From Polynucleobacter sp. 78F-HAINBA (GTDB taxonomy: Bacteria > Pseudomonadota > Gammaproteobacteria > Burkholderiales > Burkholderiaceae), in NCBI RefSeq assembly GCF_018882325.1, contig NZ_JACVOQ010000003.1, positions 186,001-250,000 on the forward strand: a stretch of DNA of 64,000 nt, given 5' to 3'. The notes below the pieces were generated by a model. That model worked only from the letters and a program-made list of their open reading frames with translations, was not told the DNA's origin and ran no database searches. The translations under genes were made by a program, and so were the position numbers. Positions 42,112 through 51,285 of this stretch are shown here, in pieces. The first letter of the stretch is position 1. Each line of letters begins with the position of its first letter.

Positions 42112-42819
42112 ATGCCAGATAAACACCTATCATCACAATTTGATGCAGATCTAAATTCCCTCTCTAGTCGTTTGTTAGAAATGGGCGGCTTAGTTGAATC
42201 CCAGATTTCAACTGCTATGCGTGCCTTCACCCAGATGGATATCGATACCTGTAACGTTGTTATCGCTAATGAGAAAACGGTAAATGATCTAGAAATTCAG
42301 ATTGACTTGGCCTGTACCGAATTGATTGCGCGTCGCCAACCAACGGCTCGTGACTTGCGTTTGGTAATGGCTGTGTCTAAGGCAATCACCAATTTAGAGC
42401 GTGCGGGCGATGAGGCTGAGCGCGTTGCTAAGCGTACTAAGCGTTTAATCGAATCCGGTGCAACCCATAACATTAATGTTGCCGAAATTCGTTTGTCTGG
42501 TCAGATGGCTATTTCATTATTGCGCCGCAGTTTGGATGCGTTTGCGCGTTTAGATACAAGCGCAGCTGCTGAAGTGGTTCAAGAAGACCGTCAGATCGAT
42601 GAAGAGTTTAGGGGCTTTGTACGTAAGCTGATTTCCTACATGATGGAAGATCCACATACGATTTCAACAGGACTCGATATGCTCACGATTGCTAAAGCAA
42701 TTGAGCGTATTGGTGATCATGCAAAGAATATTGCGGAGTTCGTGATTTATATTGCTAAAGGCTCTGATGTGCGCCATATTCCTCATGAGGATTTGGTTCG
42801 CGAGGCTAATAAACCTTAA
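42112..42819 (+). CDS. phoU: Phosphate signalling regulator PhoU
   Basis: A 235-residue all-helical protein with two PhoU repeats. The metal-binding motifs appear as ERAGDEAER in the first half and ERIGDHAKNIAE in the second. PhoU couples PstB state to PhoR and represses the Pho response when Pi is high. It lies 12 bases after pstB and 21 before phoB. Confidence 0.95.
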   Translation: MPDKHLSSQFDADLNSLSSRLLEMGGLVESQISTAMRAFTQMDIDTCNVVIANEKTVNDLEIQIDLACTELIARRQPTARDLRLVMAVSKAITNLERAGDEAERVAKRTKRLIESGATHNINVAEIRLSGQMAISLLRRSLDAFARLDTSAAAEVVQEDRQIDEEFRGFVRKLISYMMEDPHTISTGLDMLTIAKAIERIGDHAKNIAEFVIYIAKGSDVRHIPHEDLVREANKP

Positions 42820-42840
42820 TAAATCAAGGCAGAATCTCTG

Positions 42841-43554
42841 ATGACTCACCGAATATTGATTGTTGAGGATGAGCCTTCGATTGCTGAGTTAATTGCGATC
42901 AACCTGACTCATGCTGGATATGAGGTTGAAAAAGCATTGCAGACGGATGTAGCCCTCAATATGATGCGCGATCAACTGCCTAGCTTATTAATCTTGGATT
43001 GGATGTTGCCGGGTAAATCAGGTGTTCAATTTGCCAAGGAGTTAAGGGCAAATGAACGTACTCGATCGCTCCCAATTTTGATGTTGACCGCAAAGAGCGA
43101 AGAGTCGGATAAGGTTTTAGGCCTAGATTCTGGGGCTGATGACTATGTGACCAAGCCATTTTCCCCTAAGGAGTTGATTGCTAGGGTCAAGGCACTTTTA
43201 CGTCGCCAAACCCCAATCGAGGATACGGGGCCACTTTCAGTTGGACCCTTAAGACTTGACCCTGTCTCCCACCGCATTACTGCCGTTTGGCCAAATCTGG
43301 ATCCTCAGCCTATATCTCTAGGTCCAACGGAATACAGGCTGCTGCAATTTATGATGGCAAATCCTGAGAGGGTTCATTCACGGGCCAACTTGCTGGATAA
43401 AGTTTGGGGCAATGAGGTTTACATAGAAGAGCGCACCGTTGATGTTCACATCAAGCGCTTGCGAGCTGCTTTAGCGCCTACTGACTGCGACCGCTATATA
43501 GAAACAGTCCGCGGAAGTGGTTATCGCATTACAAAGCTGCCGACTCAGACCTAA
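42841..43554 (+). CDS. phoB: Phosphate response regulator PhoB
   Basis: A 237-residue OmpR-class regulator. The receiver domain has acidic residues in VEDEPS, phospho-acceptor Asp53 in LILDWMLPG and the lysine in VTKPFSP. The C-terminal winged helix ends with VDVHIKRLRAAL and the RGSGYR turn. It binds the Pho boxes described at 38215, 51524, 56459 and 57293 (inference). It is placed at the end of the pst operon with phoR. Confidence 0.95.
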   Translation: MTHRILIVEDEPSIAELIAINLTHAGYEVEKALQTDVALNMMRDQLPSLLILDWMLPGKSGVQFAKELRANERTRSLPILMLTAKSEESDKVLGLDSGADDYVTKPFSPKELIARVKALLRRQTPIEDTGPLSVGPLRLDPVSHRITAVWPNLDPQPISLGPTEYRLLQFMMANPERVHSRANLLDKVWGNEVYIEERTVDVHIKRLRAALAPTDCDRYIETVRGSGYRITKLPTQT

Positions 43555-43614
43555 CTTCACCCTATCTGGCTAAGGTTTTTTAAGTACTTGGCTCAGATGT
43601 TCTAAGATTGCCTA

Positions 43615-44922
43615 ATGCTCTCCGTAATTACCCGTTTTGCGCTGCTCATTATTTTGGCATTTTTTGCTGGATTAATGGCTTTATCGAATTTTGGTCCATT
43701 TTTTGGCATTGCCGCTGGAATCGCTGTTCTTGCTATTCCACTGATGTATTCATACATTAATCTTGCTCGCCTACGTAAATACACCTTAAGGGACGCCCTA
43801 GAAAGCATGTCTTTGCCAAGCGGCTACTGGGAAGAGATTTTTTTTCGCATTCAAAGGTTGGTAAGGGGTTTAAAGCAACAAATTCGATCTATTGAAAAGC
43901 AACACAATCGATTTATTGAGGCTTTTCAGGCATCGCCTAATGGCATCCTGATGCTGGATGATCAAGATCAAATCGAGTGGTGCAACGCTATTTCTGAACG
44001 TTTTTTTGGACTCAACTTTAAGCGGGACGTAATGCAAAGGGTCAACTTCTTAATACGTCGACCAGAATTTGTTCAGTATCTATACAAGCGCCAATTTGAA
44101 GAGCCACTATTGCTCGAGCGTATGGGCCCCAAGGCAAATTTGAGTTTAATGTTGCAGGCTTTTCCTTTTGGCGATAAGAGGCATCTTTTATTGGTGCAGG
44201 ATGTTACGGATTTGCAGAAGGCGGACGCAATGCGTCGTGATTTTGTGGCTAATGTCTCCCATGAGATGCGTACACCAATCACGGTATTGATGGGTTTTTT
44301 AGAGACGATGCAGTCATTAGATTTGGGTAAGGCTCAGCAGCATCAGTATTTTGAAATGATGATGTCACAAGCTCAAAGGATGAAAAGCCTGGTAGAGGAC
44401 TTGTTAACCTTGGCTAATCTTGAGGCAAATACTTTGCCGGCCCCAATGCAGCTCATCCAAATCCCAACCTTAATGGCATTGCTAAAAAATGATGCGGAGG
44501 CTTTATCCCAAGGTCGCCACGCATTTAACTTTGATATTTCTAGCGCCGATAATCTAATGGGTGAAGAGCGGGAAATTCTCTCTGCATTTGGTAATCTGGT
44601 TTCCAATGCTATTCGTTATACGCCCGACATTGCCTCAATTAGCGCAAACTGGCGCATCAATGCACAGGGTGAGGGGGAGTTCTCTGTAACGGATACGGGT
44701 CCAGGAATTGCTTCCGAGCATTTGTCACGTTTAACTGAGCGTTTTTATCGAGTGGATCGAAGCCGGTCTCGTGACACGGGAGGTACCGGCCTAGGACTTG
44801 CGATTGTTAAGCATATTGCCAATCGACATCAAGCCCAATTAATTATTGAAAGTACCCCTGGTAAGGGAAGTACTTTTACACTGCGCTTCCCTAAAGAGAG
44901 AATCGCACACCTAGATAGTTAA
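43615..44922 (+). CDS. phoR: Phosphate sensor histidine kinase PhoR
   Basis: A 435-residue kinase. Two N-terminal membrane helices (about residues 5-22 and 27-45), a PAS domain (about residues 95-200) and the HisKA phosphorylation site His216 in VANVSHEMRTPI. The HATPase domain carries the N box (FGNLVSNAIRYTP) and the G boxes (DTGPGI, GTGLGLAIVKHI). No sensory periplasmic domain is present, as usual for PhoR, which reads the Pst/PhoU state. MgtC-like proteins nearby may be relevant. Confidence 0.94.
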   Translation: MLSVITRFALLIILAFFAGLMALSNFGPFFGIAAGIAVLAIPLMYSYINLARLRKYTLRDALESMSLPSGYWEEIFFRIQRLVRGLKQQIRSIEKQHNRFIEAFQASPNGILMLDDQDQIEWCNAISERFFGLNFKRDVMQRVNFLIRRPEFVQYLYKRQFEEPLLLERMGPKANLSLMLQAFPFGDKRHLLLVQDVTDLQKADAMRRDFVANVSHEMRTPITVLMGFLETMQSLDLGKAQQHQYFEMMMSQAQRMKSLVEDLLTLANLEANTLPAPMQLIQIPTLMALLKNDAEALSQGRHAFNFDISSADNLMGEEREILSAFGNLVSNAIRYTPDIASISANWRINAQGEGEFSVTDTGPGIASEHLSRLTERFYRVDRSRSRDTGGTGLGLAIVKHIANRHQAQLIIESTPGKGSTFTLRFPKERIAHLDS

Positions 44923-44927
44923 GGGAA

Positions 44928-45143
44928 TTAATCCTTCTTATCTTTTTTCTTGTCTTTACCTTTTTTCTTTTTGGATTCTTTGGGAAGCTTATCTAGCTTA
45001 CCGTTTGCATAAAGACACCATACCTTGATCTCTTCAAGGAGTTCATGCAGATCTTCGTAGGACAAATTTTTAAAGTCTTGCAAGCCAATGGCACCTGACT
45101 CCTGAAGCTGTTTAACAGCATCTTCATATTTATATGCGCTCAT
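44928..45143 (-). CDS. Small lysine-rich hypothetical protein
   Basis: A 71-residue soluble protein of unknown function. Residues 1-50 are a compact, likely helical region with Tyr, Trp and Cys (DLHELLEEIKVWCLYANGK). The last 18 residues are almost all Lys/Asp/Gly. It lies tail to tail with phoR, 5 bases away. No family is recognised. Confidence 0.6.
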   Translation of the reverse strand: MSAYKYEDAVKQLQESGAIGLQDFKNLSYEDLHELLEEIKVWCLYANGKLDKLPKESKKKKGKDKKKDKKD

Positions 45144-45224
45144 GGATTTCCAAATAAGTTAATAAGAACGCACCAATGCTAGCAAAGTAATATGACAAAA
45201 ATGTCTTTTTAGCGGGCCGTTTTA

Positions 45225-45701
45225 CTAGTCTGAATCACCCGAAATCTCTGAACTTCGTTTAAGCCCTGTAATTCTGCCAAGAAGTCGTTCTAGCGGCCCT
45301 CCAATAATGAGGGTGATGAGTATGGCGCACAAGGCCATAATGCCCAGCATCAGTTCGCCTGCGCCAAATGCAGCAGCAATCAGTGCGCAGGACCATATGC
45401 TGGCAGAGGTAGTCAATCCATGAACCTTTTGAGTGCTGCTTTCCCGGATGATGACGCCGGCTCCAAGAAACCCAAGACCCGTAATCAGCCCTTGCAAAAC
45501 ATGACTTAATGCCTGGGTATCTGTTTTTCCAAAGTATCCAATTGACATAACCGCCGTAGCTGAGCCGATAGCTACCAGAGAGTGGGTTCTAATGCCTGCG
45601 GATTTGTGGTGTACCCAACGGTTTAAGCCTAGGACAATTCCAGCAAATAGAGCCAAGGAGAGACGTAAAGCCATTTCCCCATAATGATTTAGATATTCCA
45701 T
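45225..45701 (-). CDS. MgtC/SapB family membrane protein
   Basis: A 158-residue inner-membrane protein with 4-5 helices and the MgtC signature in AGIRTHSLVAIGSATAV and ITGLGFLGAGVIIRE. ATG 45701 with a GGA site 6 bases upstream was preferred to TTG 45728. It lacks the C-terminal ACT-like domain found in the second copy at 50504. In Salmonella MgtC is reported to bind PhoR and raise Pho activity; whether this one does is inference. It lies after corA on the same strand. Confidence 0.82.
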   Translation of the reverse strand: MEYLNHYGEMALRLSLALFAGIVLGLNRWVHHKSAGIRTHSLVAIGSATAVMSIGYFGKTDTQALSHVLQGLITGLGFLGAGVIIRESSTQKVHGLTTSASIWSCALIAAAFGAGELMLGIMALCAILITLIIGGPLERLLGRITGLKRSSEISGDSD

Positions 45702-45736
45702 ATATTTCCAGTATGGACGTCTTTTCAATAAAACAG

Positions 45737-46819
45737 TTAGATAATTTTTCTCATTTTGAGGGAAAGATAAACGGCAGCACCAGCCATGGCCATCAACACC
45801 ATCACAATATAAAAGGATTCTTTAATGCCAGGCAAGTCTTCCATATTCATACCCATAATTCCAGTAATGAGAGTCATTGGGAGAAAGATTACGGTCATTA
45901 CAGAGAGAACCTGCAGGTTTCTAGCATTAAATTCAGCGACATGAGCAGCTTGTTCATCCTGTAATACTTTGGCCCGATCATATAGGTTAGAAATCTCCTG
46001 AACTAGATAAGACAGTAAGTCCAAATCATCGTTAAGGCGATATTTGTCTTCATCGGAAAACCAGTAGGGCAAGCGTTTCTGTAGGCGATTTAATGCAATC
46101 AACTCTGGTGAGAACTGGCGACGTAGGCGGCTACATTGAATACGAACTCTGCCAAGATATTCGTGCTCTGGTAATTCTTTTCCCTTTAGCAATATTTCCT
46201 CGAGATCATCCATCGTTTCAGACAAGCGCATTAATAATGTTCTGAGATACTCCGCACGTAAATCAATCAACTCATGAAAGAGCTCGATTGCAGAGCAGGG
46301 ATTTAATAGCCCATCTCTAAGGTCGGAGCGCAATCGATCGGTTGTTCTCAGGGGATTATTTCTGAGTGAGATCATTAAACGAGGAGTGAGAATGGCCCAT
46401 AAAGTGCCAAGATTTGAATCACCTTCTTTATCGCCGAATTCTTGATGAAAGTCATTCATCACCATCAGTAGGCAGTCATCCAGTTTTTCAATACGCTCCA
46501 GTCGACTGCGAGTAACGCCCTCATCAATCATTTCCACAACGCGATCTGGTATGAGGGGTGTATTTTTCAACCAGCGCTGCACCTGCGAGTTCGCTAAGTT
46601 GAGGTGTAGCCAAACGGATAACTCTGGATCATTCAGAGCATCGGCAATATCGAATAGGGGGATCTCATGATTTTTCCCGGAGGATGTCATGGCCCAAGCA
46701 AAAACAACGCCATTAATGGGAAAGGGTTGGATTGGAGATGGAGTCATTAAATGAAGGCTTTTATCTGAGTATGCTGATTGTAAGGATGATGTTTGGCTAT
46801 TTCGTATTAATGCTGACAT
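45737..46819 (-). CDS. corA: CorA-family Mg2+/Co2+ channel
   Basis: A 360-residue CorA/ZntB superfamily protein: a large helical cytoplasmic domain, then two C-terminal membrane helices with the selectivity loop GMNMEDLPG near residue 325. The GMN form points to magnesium or cobalt transport rather than ZntB. It is followed by an MgtC-like gene 35 bases on, suggesting a magnesium module beside the Pho genes. A shorter start (Met25, 46747) is possible. Confidence 0.85.
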   Translation of the reverse strand: MSALIRNSQTSSLQSAYSDKSLHLMTPSPIQPFPINGVVFAWAMTSSGKNHEIPLFDIADALNDPELSVWLHLNLANSQVQRWLKNTPLIPDRVVEMIDEGVTRSRLERIEKLDDCLLMVMNDFHQEFGDKEGDSNLGTLWAILTPRLMISLRNNPLRTTDRLRSDLRDGLLNPCSAIELFHELIDLRAEYLRTLLMRLSETMDDLEEILLKGKELPEHEYLGRVRIQCSRLRRQFSPELIALNRLQKRLPYWFSDEDKYRLNDDLDLLSYLVQEISNLYDRAKVLQDEQAAHVAEFNARNLQVLSVMTVIFLPMTLITGIMGMNMEDLPGIKESFYIVMVLMAMAGAAVYLSLKMRKII

Positions 46820-46892
46820 GATGCTGACTTAATAAATCCTTAGAGTTGGTCCAATCGCTAATGAAGCGATAACAATTTGAGGTCTAATTACT

Positions 46893-46985
46893 ATGAAAAA
46901 ATTACTAATTAAAGTTTTTATTATTTGGCGCGATATTAGAGTGTCATATAGAAATCGTTATGTAGGTCACCGTTTGGGTAGTTAA
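46893..46985 (+). CDS. Possible 30-residue basic small protein
   Basis: ATG 46893 with a GAGG site 10 bases upstream opens a 30-codon frame ending at TAA 46983-46985. The peptide begins MKKLLIKVFIIW and continues with several arginines, so it has a short hydrophobic stretch and a cationic tail. It overlaps the 3' end of the convergent gene by 4 bases. No homologue is recognised; it could be chance. Confidence 0.25.
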   Translation: MKKLLIKVFIIWRDIRVSYRNRYVGHRLGS

Positions 46986-47821
46986 TATCTCCAGGTAAAT
47001 CCAATTTCAGAGCGGGAGGCGCTAACTCCCGAGTTGCTAATGACTATCCCCATATTGGCAGCACTGCGCATATACGACAAGCCGATGTCGAGCTCATCGG
47101 ACACGGAAATAATTGCTGCCAGCAAAGCATAGCTTGTAAGGTATTGCTCCGTGCTGGGTGGGTTGGTAGTGATACCGGTATCCAGTGCAAGTCGGATATT
47201 TTGCGATGCGCGCCAGACTGGCGCCATAGAAAAAAAGAGAATATTGGTTCTATTGGTTGGTGGGCCCGTGCCAACTGCGTAATTCGTGTTGTAGGGTGAT
47301 TTCATATATGAAGCATTGAGATGTATTTCAAGTGCATCCCAGTAGTGAGAGTTAATGAGATTAAGGCCATAGCTTGGTAAAGCTAGGTCCAAGCCATGAA
47401 CTTGCTGTTGGGTTGATCCGGGTAGGGTGAAGCTGGGCTTAATTGCAAGCGCCCATTGCCCATCTTTAGCCTCTAAAAACCGCCATTTCACAGCCAAGAC
47501 CTTATTTGAGATCGGCGAGTAATTTCCTCGAGGAATTGAGAAATAAGTCGCCCCGATAGAAGCCTCAACGTTTTTACTCAAACCCCTTGTATATGTGAGG
47601 GGGAAGGCCTTTGCTCCTCCTCCGCCAAAGTACTCCTCTCCCGGTGTAATGATGTCGACTGTTGAGGCGGTGCCACCACCATGCGCTGCAGTTTTGAAAA
47701 AATACTGCTCAATTTGATTCAATCCCTCGGCAACAGTCCCCGCATCATCTGTATTCAGAGGCTCAAAAGCATTCCCGGAGAGGGAAATGAAAATTAACAG
47801 GAAAGCGGCGAATCGCATCAA
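46982..47821 (-). CDS. Outer-membrane beta-barrel protein, Phenol_MetA_deg-like
   Basis: A 279-residue secreted protein. Signal peptide of about 18 residues (ends SGNAF). The mature start PLNTDDAGTVAEGLNQIEQYFF resembles proteins of the transporter/Phenol_MetA_deg group. Alternating amphipathic strands fill the rest, and the terminal residue is aromatic (TWRY), the usual outer-membrane barrel ending. Possible role: uptake of small hydrophobic compounds; the substrate is unknown. Confidence 0.65.
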   Translation of the reverse strand: MMRFAAFLLIFISLSGNAFEPLNTDDAGTVAEGLNQIEQYFFKTAAHGGGTASTVDIITPGEEYFGGGGAKAFPLTYTRGLSKNVEASIGATYFSIPRGNYSPISNKVLAVKWRFLEAKDGQWALAIKPSFTLPGSTQQQVHGLDLALPSYGLNLINSHYWDALEIHLNASYMKSPYNTNYAVGTGPPTNRTNILFFSMAPVWRASQNIRLALDTGITTNPPSTEQYLTSYALLAAIISVSDELDIGLSYMRSAANMGIVISNSGVSASRSEIGFTWRY

Positions 47822-47992
47822 TTGACGGCTGAATTTCTAAAGCTTTCAAAATAATCTTTCTTTGTTACATCTTGAAGAAATAATCCTATTAATTGATGGA
47901 AGGGCGTGATTCTTGCCCTTATTAATCAAATTGAAATATTCGACTCCTATGATGGATCATCATCATTTTTTTCTATACAAAGGCTGAGAGCC

Positions 47993-48175
47993 ATGGACTA
48001 CAGGACAAATATGAATTTAGCAACGATATTTCGTTCGCATGAGGCGAAATTGGGCTTAGAGGATACCAATCCTAAAGAGGGTCTACTAGAGCAAAAGGCT
48101 TTTAAGGTGGAATCTCGTGCAAACGTATTTTTAGTGGATAAAAGATACGCATTGCAATTGGATGAGTTGATCTAA
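47993..48175 (+). CDS. Small hypothetical protein ahead of arsC
   Basis: A short protein of about 54-60 residues of unknown function, with no signal peptide or known motif; it ends VDKRYALQLDELI. Start options are GTG 47906, ATG 47993 and ATG 48011. The last has AGGA 5 bases upstream and is perhaps the best. Its stop directly precedes the arsC-like reading frame (GTG 48176), so the two are probably co-translated. Confidence 0.5.
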   Translation: MDYRTNMNLATIFRSHEAKLGLEDTNPKEGLLEQKAFKVESRANVFLVDKRYALQLDELI

Positions 48176-48187
48176 GTGTTGGTAGAT

Positions 48188-48694
48188 ATGAGTCACGCAC
48201 AAAATATTCTATTTCTTTGTTCTGGCAACTCCGCAAGATCGATTATGGCCGAGGCTTTAGCTACGACACTCAGTCACGGCCGCTTTATTGGTTATTCTGC
48301 CGGGGCAAAACCAGTTGGTGTAGTGCATCCCATAGCAATCGAGTTAATTAAGCCAATGGGTTACCCGTTAGAGATTTTGAGAAGTAAAAGTTGGGATGAG
48401 TTTGGACGTGAAGGTGCGCCCAAGATGAACTTTGTTATTACTCTGTGCGACTCCGCAGTAGGGGAGGACTGTCCATATTGGCCAGGGCGCCCATCAACCG
48501 CGCATTGGGGCTTTCCAGACCCTGCCGCAGTTGAGACTGGTGATGAGGCAATGCTCCATGCTTTTAAGCAGGTAGAAATGGGTTTACGTAATCGAATTGA
48601 GTTGCTAATGGACTTGCCTATAGACAAGCTTGATCGATTTGAGATCAAAGAACGACTCCAAAGTATTCATCACCGCATTAAGTTTGCAAAATAG
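48188..48694 (+). CDS. arsC: Arsenate reductase, thioredoxin-coupled LMW-phosphatase type
   Basis: A 168-residue protein of the low-molecular-weight tyrosine phosphatase fold. The P-loop is CSGNSARS (Cys11). The redox cysteines Cys87 and Cys95 lie in TLCDSAVGEDCP, and HWGFPDPA follows, the full set of thioredoxin-dependent ArsC. It reduces arsenate to arsenite. ATG 48188 is chosen; GTG 48176 is possible. No arsB or acr3 is adjacent. Its position before phoA fits arsenate entry through the Pst system. Confidence 0.8.
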   Translation: MSHAQNILFLCSGNSARSIMAEALATTLSHGRFIGYSAGAKPVGVVHPIAIELIKPMGYPLEILRSKSWDEFGREGAPKMNFVITLCDSAVGEDCPYWPGRPSTAHWGFPDPAAVETGDEAMLHAFKQVEMGLRNRIELLMDLPIDKLDRFEIKERLQSIHHRIKFAK

Positions 48695-48741
48695 CAAAAT
48701 GACATCGAAGCATTCCTTAATCTTCTTACCTCCCAATAGAC

Positions 48742-50490
48742 ATGTTTAATTTATCTCGCTTAGTTGCCTTATTAATATTCTCGTTGCAATTAGGTGTGGC
48801 GAGTGCAGCAGCACTTTATCCGATTGATAATGCCGCAATTTTGCTGGGATCCCAATTTGATATCAAAATTGAGTTCGATGGAGCAGCTACGCCGGAAGAG
48901 TTAGAAATCCAGCTGAATGGGGCTCCCATTTCTAAGCTTGTTAAACAGCAGCCCACTTTCATTTCTATTGAATCGGGAAAGGGTAGCTCCTTAATTTATC
49001 GTGATGTTCAATTAAATCAGGCTGGAAAATACATCCTGACTGCAAAATCTAGCCAACAAGCCTTACAGGTTTCCTGGGATGTCTATGCTAGCGGGCCGAG
49101 GAGGGTTAAGAATGTCATCCTATTTATTGGCGATGGTATGACTATTGCAAATCGAACTTCAGCACGTGTATTTTCAAAAGGAATCTCTGAAGGGAAATAT
49201 CAAGGCAAGCTGTCATTCGACGATATGCCCAATACTGCCTTGATCGGTACATCCGGCTCCGATTCTTTGATAACGGATTCAGCAAACTCAATGAGTGCAT
49301 ACACAACCGGTCACAAGACTGCCGTGAATGCAATGGGCGTTTATGTGTCCAGGGCTTCAGATAACTTGTCTCATCCGAAGGTTGAGACAATCGCAGAATT
49401 AATCAAGCGTAAAACAAAAATGTCAGTTGGCATAGTTTCAGATGCTGAGCTTCAGGATGCCACTCCTGGTGCGCTAGTTGCCCACACCCGAAGACGGGCT
49501 GATAAATCCTATATTGCCGATCAACTTCTGGCAAGTGGGGCGGAGGTCATCTTAGGTGGTGGCTCCGCTTATTTTTACCCTCAGTCCAATAAGGGTTCAA
49601 AGCGCAAGGATGAGAAAAATCTTGTCGAACAATTTAAAGCTAATGGCTATGAGATTAGCTTTGATAAAGACGAGTTAATTAAGGCTGGAAATGCCGCAAG
49701 CACCAAAAAACTATTTGGTGTTTTTCATCCTGACAATATGGATGGATCGCTAGACCGATTCTTTTTGAAGAAAAATACTGTCGAACAATATCCAAATCAA
49801 CCTGATCTAACGGATATGACAAGATCTGCCATCAATGTACTGTCCAAAAACCCAAATGGTTTTTTCTTGATGGTTGAGGCCGCCTTGATTGATAAGTTTA
49901 ACCACCCCTTGGATTGGGAGCGTGCGGCTTTTGATACCATCATGTTGAGTAATGCGGTACAAATTGCTAAAGACTTTGCGAAAACCCATCCTGATACATT
50001 AATTATTGTGACCCCAGATCATACGCACAGTGGATCCATTAGCGGTGTTGTTCATGATGCTAAGCCAGGACCTTTGCGGGAAAAGGTTGGTGTGTACGCG
50101 GAGGCGGGTTATCCAAACTACCCTAAGGCCAACGTGGAAGGTTATCCGAACCAGATTGATGTCTCTAAGCGTTTGGCATTCTTTTATGGAAATTATCCTG
50201 ATCACTATGAGACCCTTCATCCTAAGCTTGATGCTACGTTTAAGCCGGCAGTGAAAGATGAGGCGGGCAAGTATGTCGCCAATCCTAAGTACATTCAGAT
50301 GCAAGAGGATGCAATCCATATGCCAGGCAATTTACCTTCAAACCAATCGGTTGGTGTTCATACCGCAGATGACGCTGTACTTAATGCCATGGGCCCTGGT
50401 TCGGAAAAGTTTCGGGGCTTTATGGATAACACCGAGGTGTTTAGGGTTATGGTTGATACCCTAGGTCTAGGAAGTAGTAAATCTAAATGA
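48742..50490 (+). CDS. phoA: Alkaline phosphatase (PhoA family)
   Basis: A 582-residue periplasmic phosphomonoesterase. Signal peptide about 1-22. Metal ligand Asp131 in LFIGDGM, nucleophile Ser180 in TDSANS, ligands in EAALIDKFNHPLDWE, the PDHTHSGS motif and the final His in SVGVHTADD. Compared with E. coli PhoA there are about 60 extra residues before the first ligand, forming a small beta-rich N-terminal domain. It follows arsC by 47 bases without a convincing Pho box, so it may be driven from upstream. Confidence 0.88.
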   Translation: MFNLSRLVALLIFSLQLGVASAAALYPIDNAAILLGSQFDIKIEFDGAATPEELEIQLNGAPISKLVKQQPTFISIESGKGSSLIYRDVQLNQAGKYILTAKSSQQALQVSWDVYASGPRRVKNVILFIGDGMTIANRTSARVFSKGISEGKYQGKLSFDDMPNTALIGTSGSDSLITDSANSMSAYTTGHKTAVNAMGVYVSRASDNLSHPKVETIAELIKRKTKMSVGIVSDAELQDATPGALVAHTRRRADKSYIADQLLASGAEVILGGGSAYFYPQSNKGSKRKDEKNLVEQFKANGYEISFDKDELIKAGNAASTKKLFGVFHPDNMDGSLDRFFLKKNTVEQYPNQPDLTDMTRSAINVLSKNPNGFFLMVEAALIDKFNHPLDWERAAFDTIMLSNAVQIAKDFAKTHPDTLIIVTPDHTHSGSISGVVHDAKPGPLREKVGVYAEAGYPNYPKANVEGYPNQIDVSKRLAFFYGNYPDHYETLHPKLDATFKPAVKDEAGKYVANPKYIQMQEDAIHMPGNLPSNQSVGVHTADDAVLNAMGPGSEKFRGFMDNTEVFRVMVDTLGLGSSKSK

Positions 50491-50503
50491 GCGTATTAGC
50501 TTG

Positions 50504-51220
50504 ATGGAGTTCTTAAATAATATTAACTTGATCTCGTTGGCTGACACGGCTGTCAGTCTTTCGGCTGCCTTTATTTTTGGTGGGTTCATTGGGCTTGAGC
50601 GCCAATTTCGTCAACGTACCGCAGGCTTAAGGACCAACATTCTGGTCGCCTTAGGGGCCGCAATATTTGTGGATGCAGCAAATAGATTGGTGGGGCATGA
50701 GGGCGCCGTACACGTTATGGCCTATGTTGTTTCGGGCATTGGTTTCTTGGGCGCTGGCGTCATCATGCGCGAAGAGGGCAATGTCCGCGGAATCAATACC
50801 GCGGCCACGCTTTGGGGTTCTGGAGCGGTGGGTGCGCTGGCTGGTGCAGACCTGATTTTGGAGGCAGCCTTGGCTACATTATTTGTTTTAGCTGCAAATA
50901 CATTGCTTCGCCCCATGGTGGGCCTGATTAATAGCCAACCTCTAGACACAGAGTCTGTTGAGGTTACAAATTCCGTTTACATCATTACTCCAAAATATTC
51001 CCAAAAAATAGCTCTAAAGTACTTTATTGAGGCCCTAGAAGCTGCTGGATATCAAACTCGGGATATTGAGGTTCATCAGTTTGGTAATGATGATGTCGAG
51101 ATTCAGGCGGTATTGACCGCTACAGCAGTTGATGGCCTTCAAATGGATGGGTTGATTGCTAAATTAGCTGGTCTAGATTACGTTAGTCAAGCATTCTGGA
51201 GTCCAAGCACAACTGACTAG
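50504..51220 (+). CDS. MgtC/SapB family protein with C-terminal ACT-like domain
   Basis: A protein of about 238 residues. The N-terminal 140 residues form MgtC-type membrane helices (FGGFIGLERQFRQRTAGLRT, SGIGFLGAGVIMRE). The C-terminal ~90 residues are a soluble ACT-like domain (ALKYFIEALEAAGYQTRDIEV), the MgtC full-length layout. ATG 50504 is used, with a TTG directly before. It lies 13 bases after phoA, so it is probably in the phoA operon. Confidence 0.85.
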   Translation: MEFLNNINLISLADTAVSLSAAFIFGGFIGLERQFRQRTAGLRTNILVALGAAIFVDAANRLVGHEGAVHVMAYVVSGIGFLGAGVIMREEGNVRGINTAATLWGSGAVGALAGADLILEAALATLFVLAANTLLRPMVGLINSQPLDTESVEVTNSVYIITPKYSQKIALKYFIEALEAAGYQTRDIEVHQFGNDDVEIQAVLTATAVDGLQMDGLIAKLAGLDYVSQAFWSPSTTD

Positions 51221-51285
51221 TATTCCTCTCCCTTTCATATCGCGTTGTCTTGTTCCTGAAACATTAGGAGTTCAGTATTCAAAAG

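Noticed and set aside
46941..46951. Pho half-site GTGTCATATAG
   Set aside because: A single unit without neighbours in 11-base phase, and no gene downstream on that strand except a doubtful micro-ORF.
48695..48741. Possible Pho box before phoA (TGACAT near 48710)
   Set aside because: Only one partial unit matches; adjacent units do not. phoA may be expressed from an upstream promoter.
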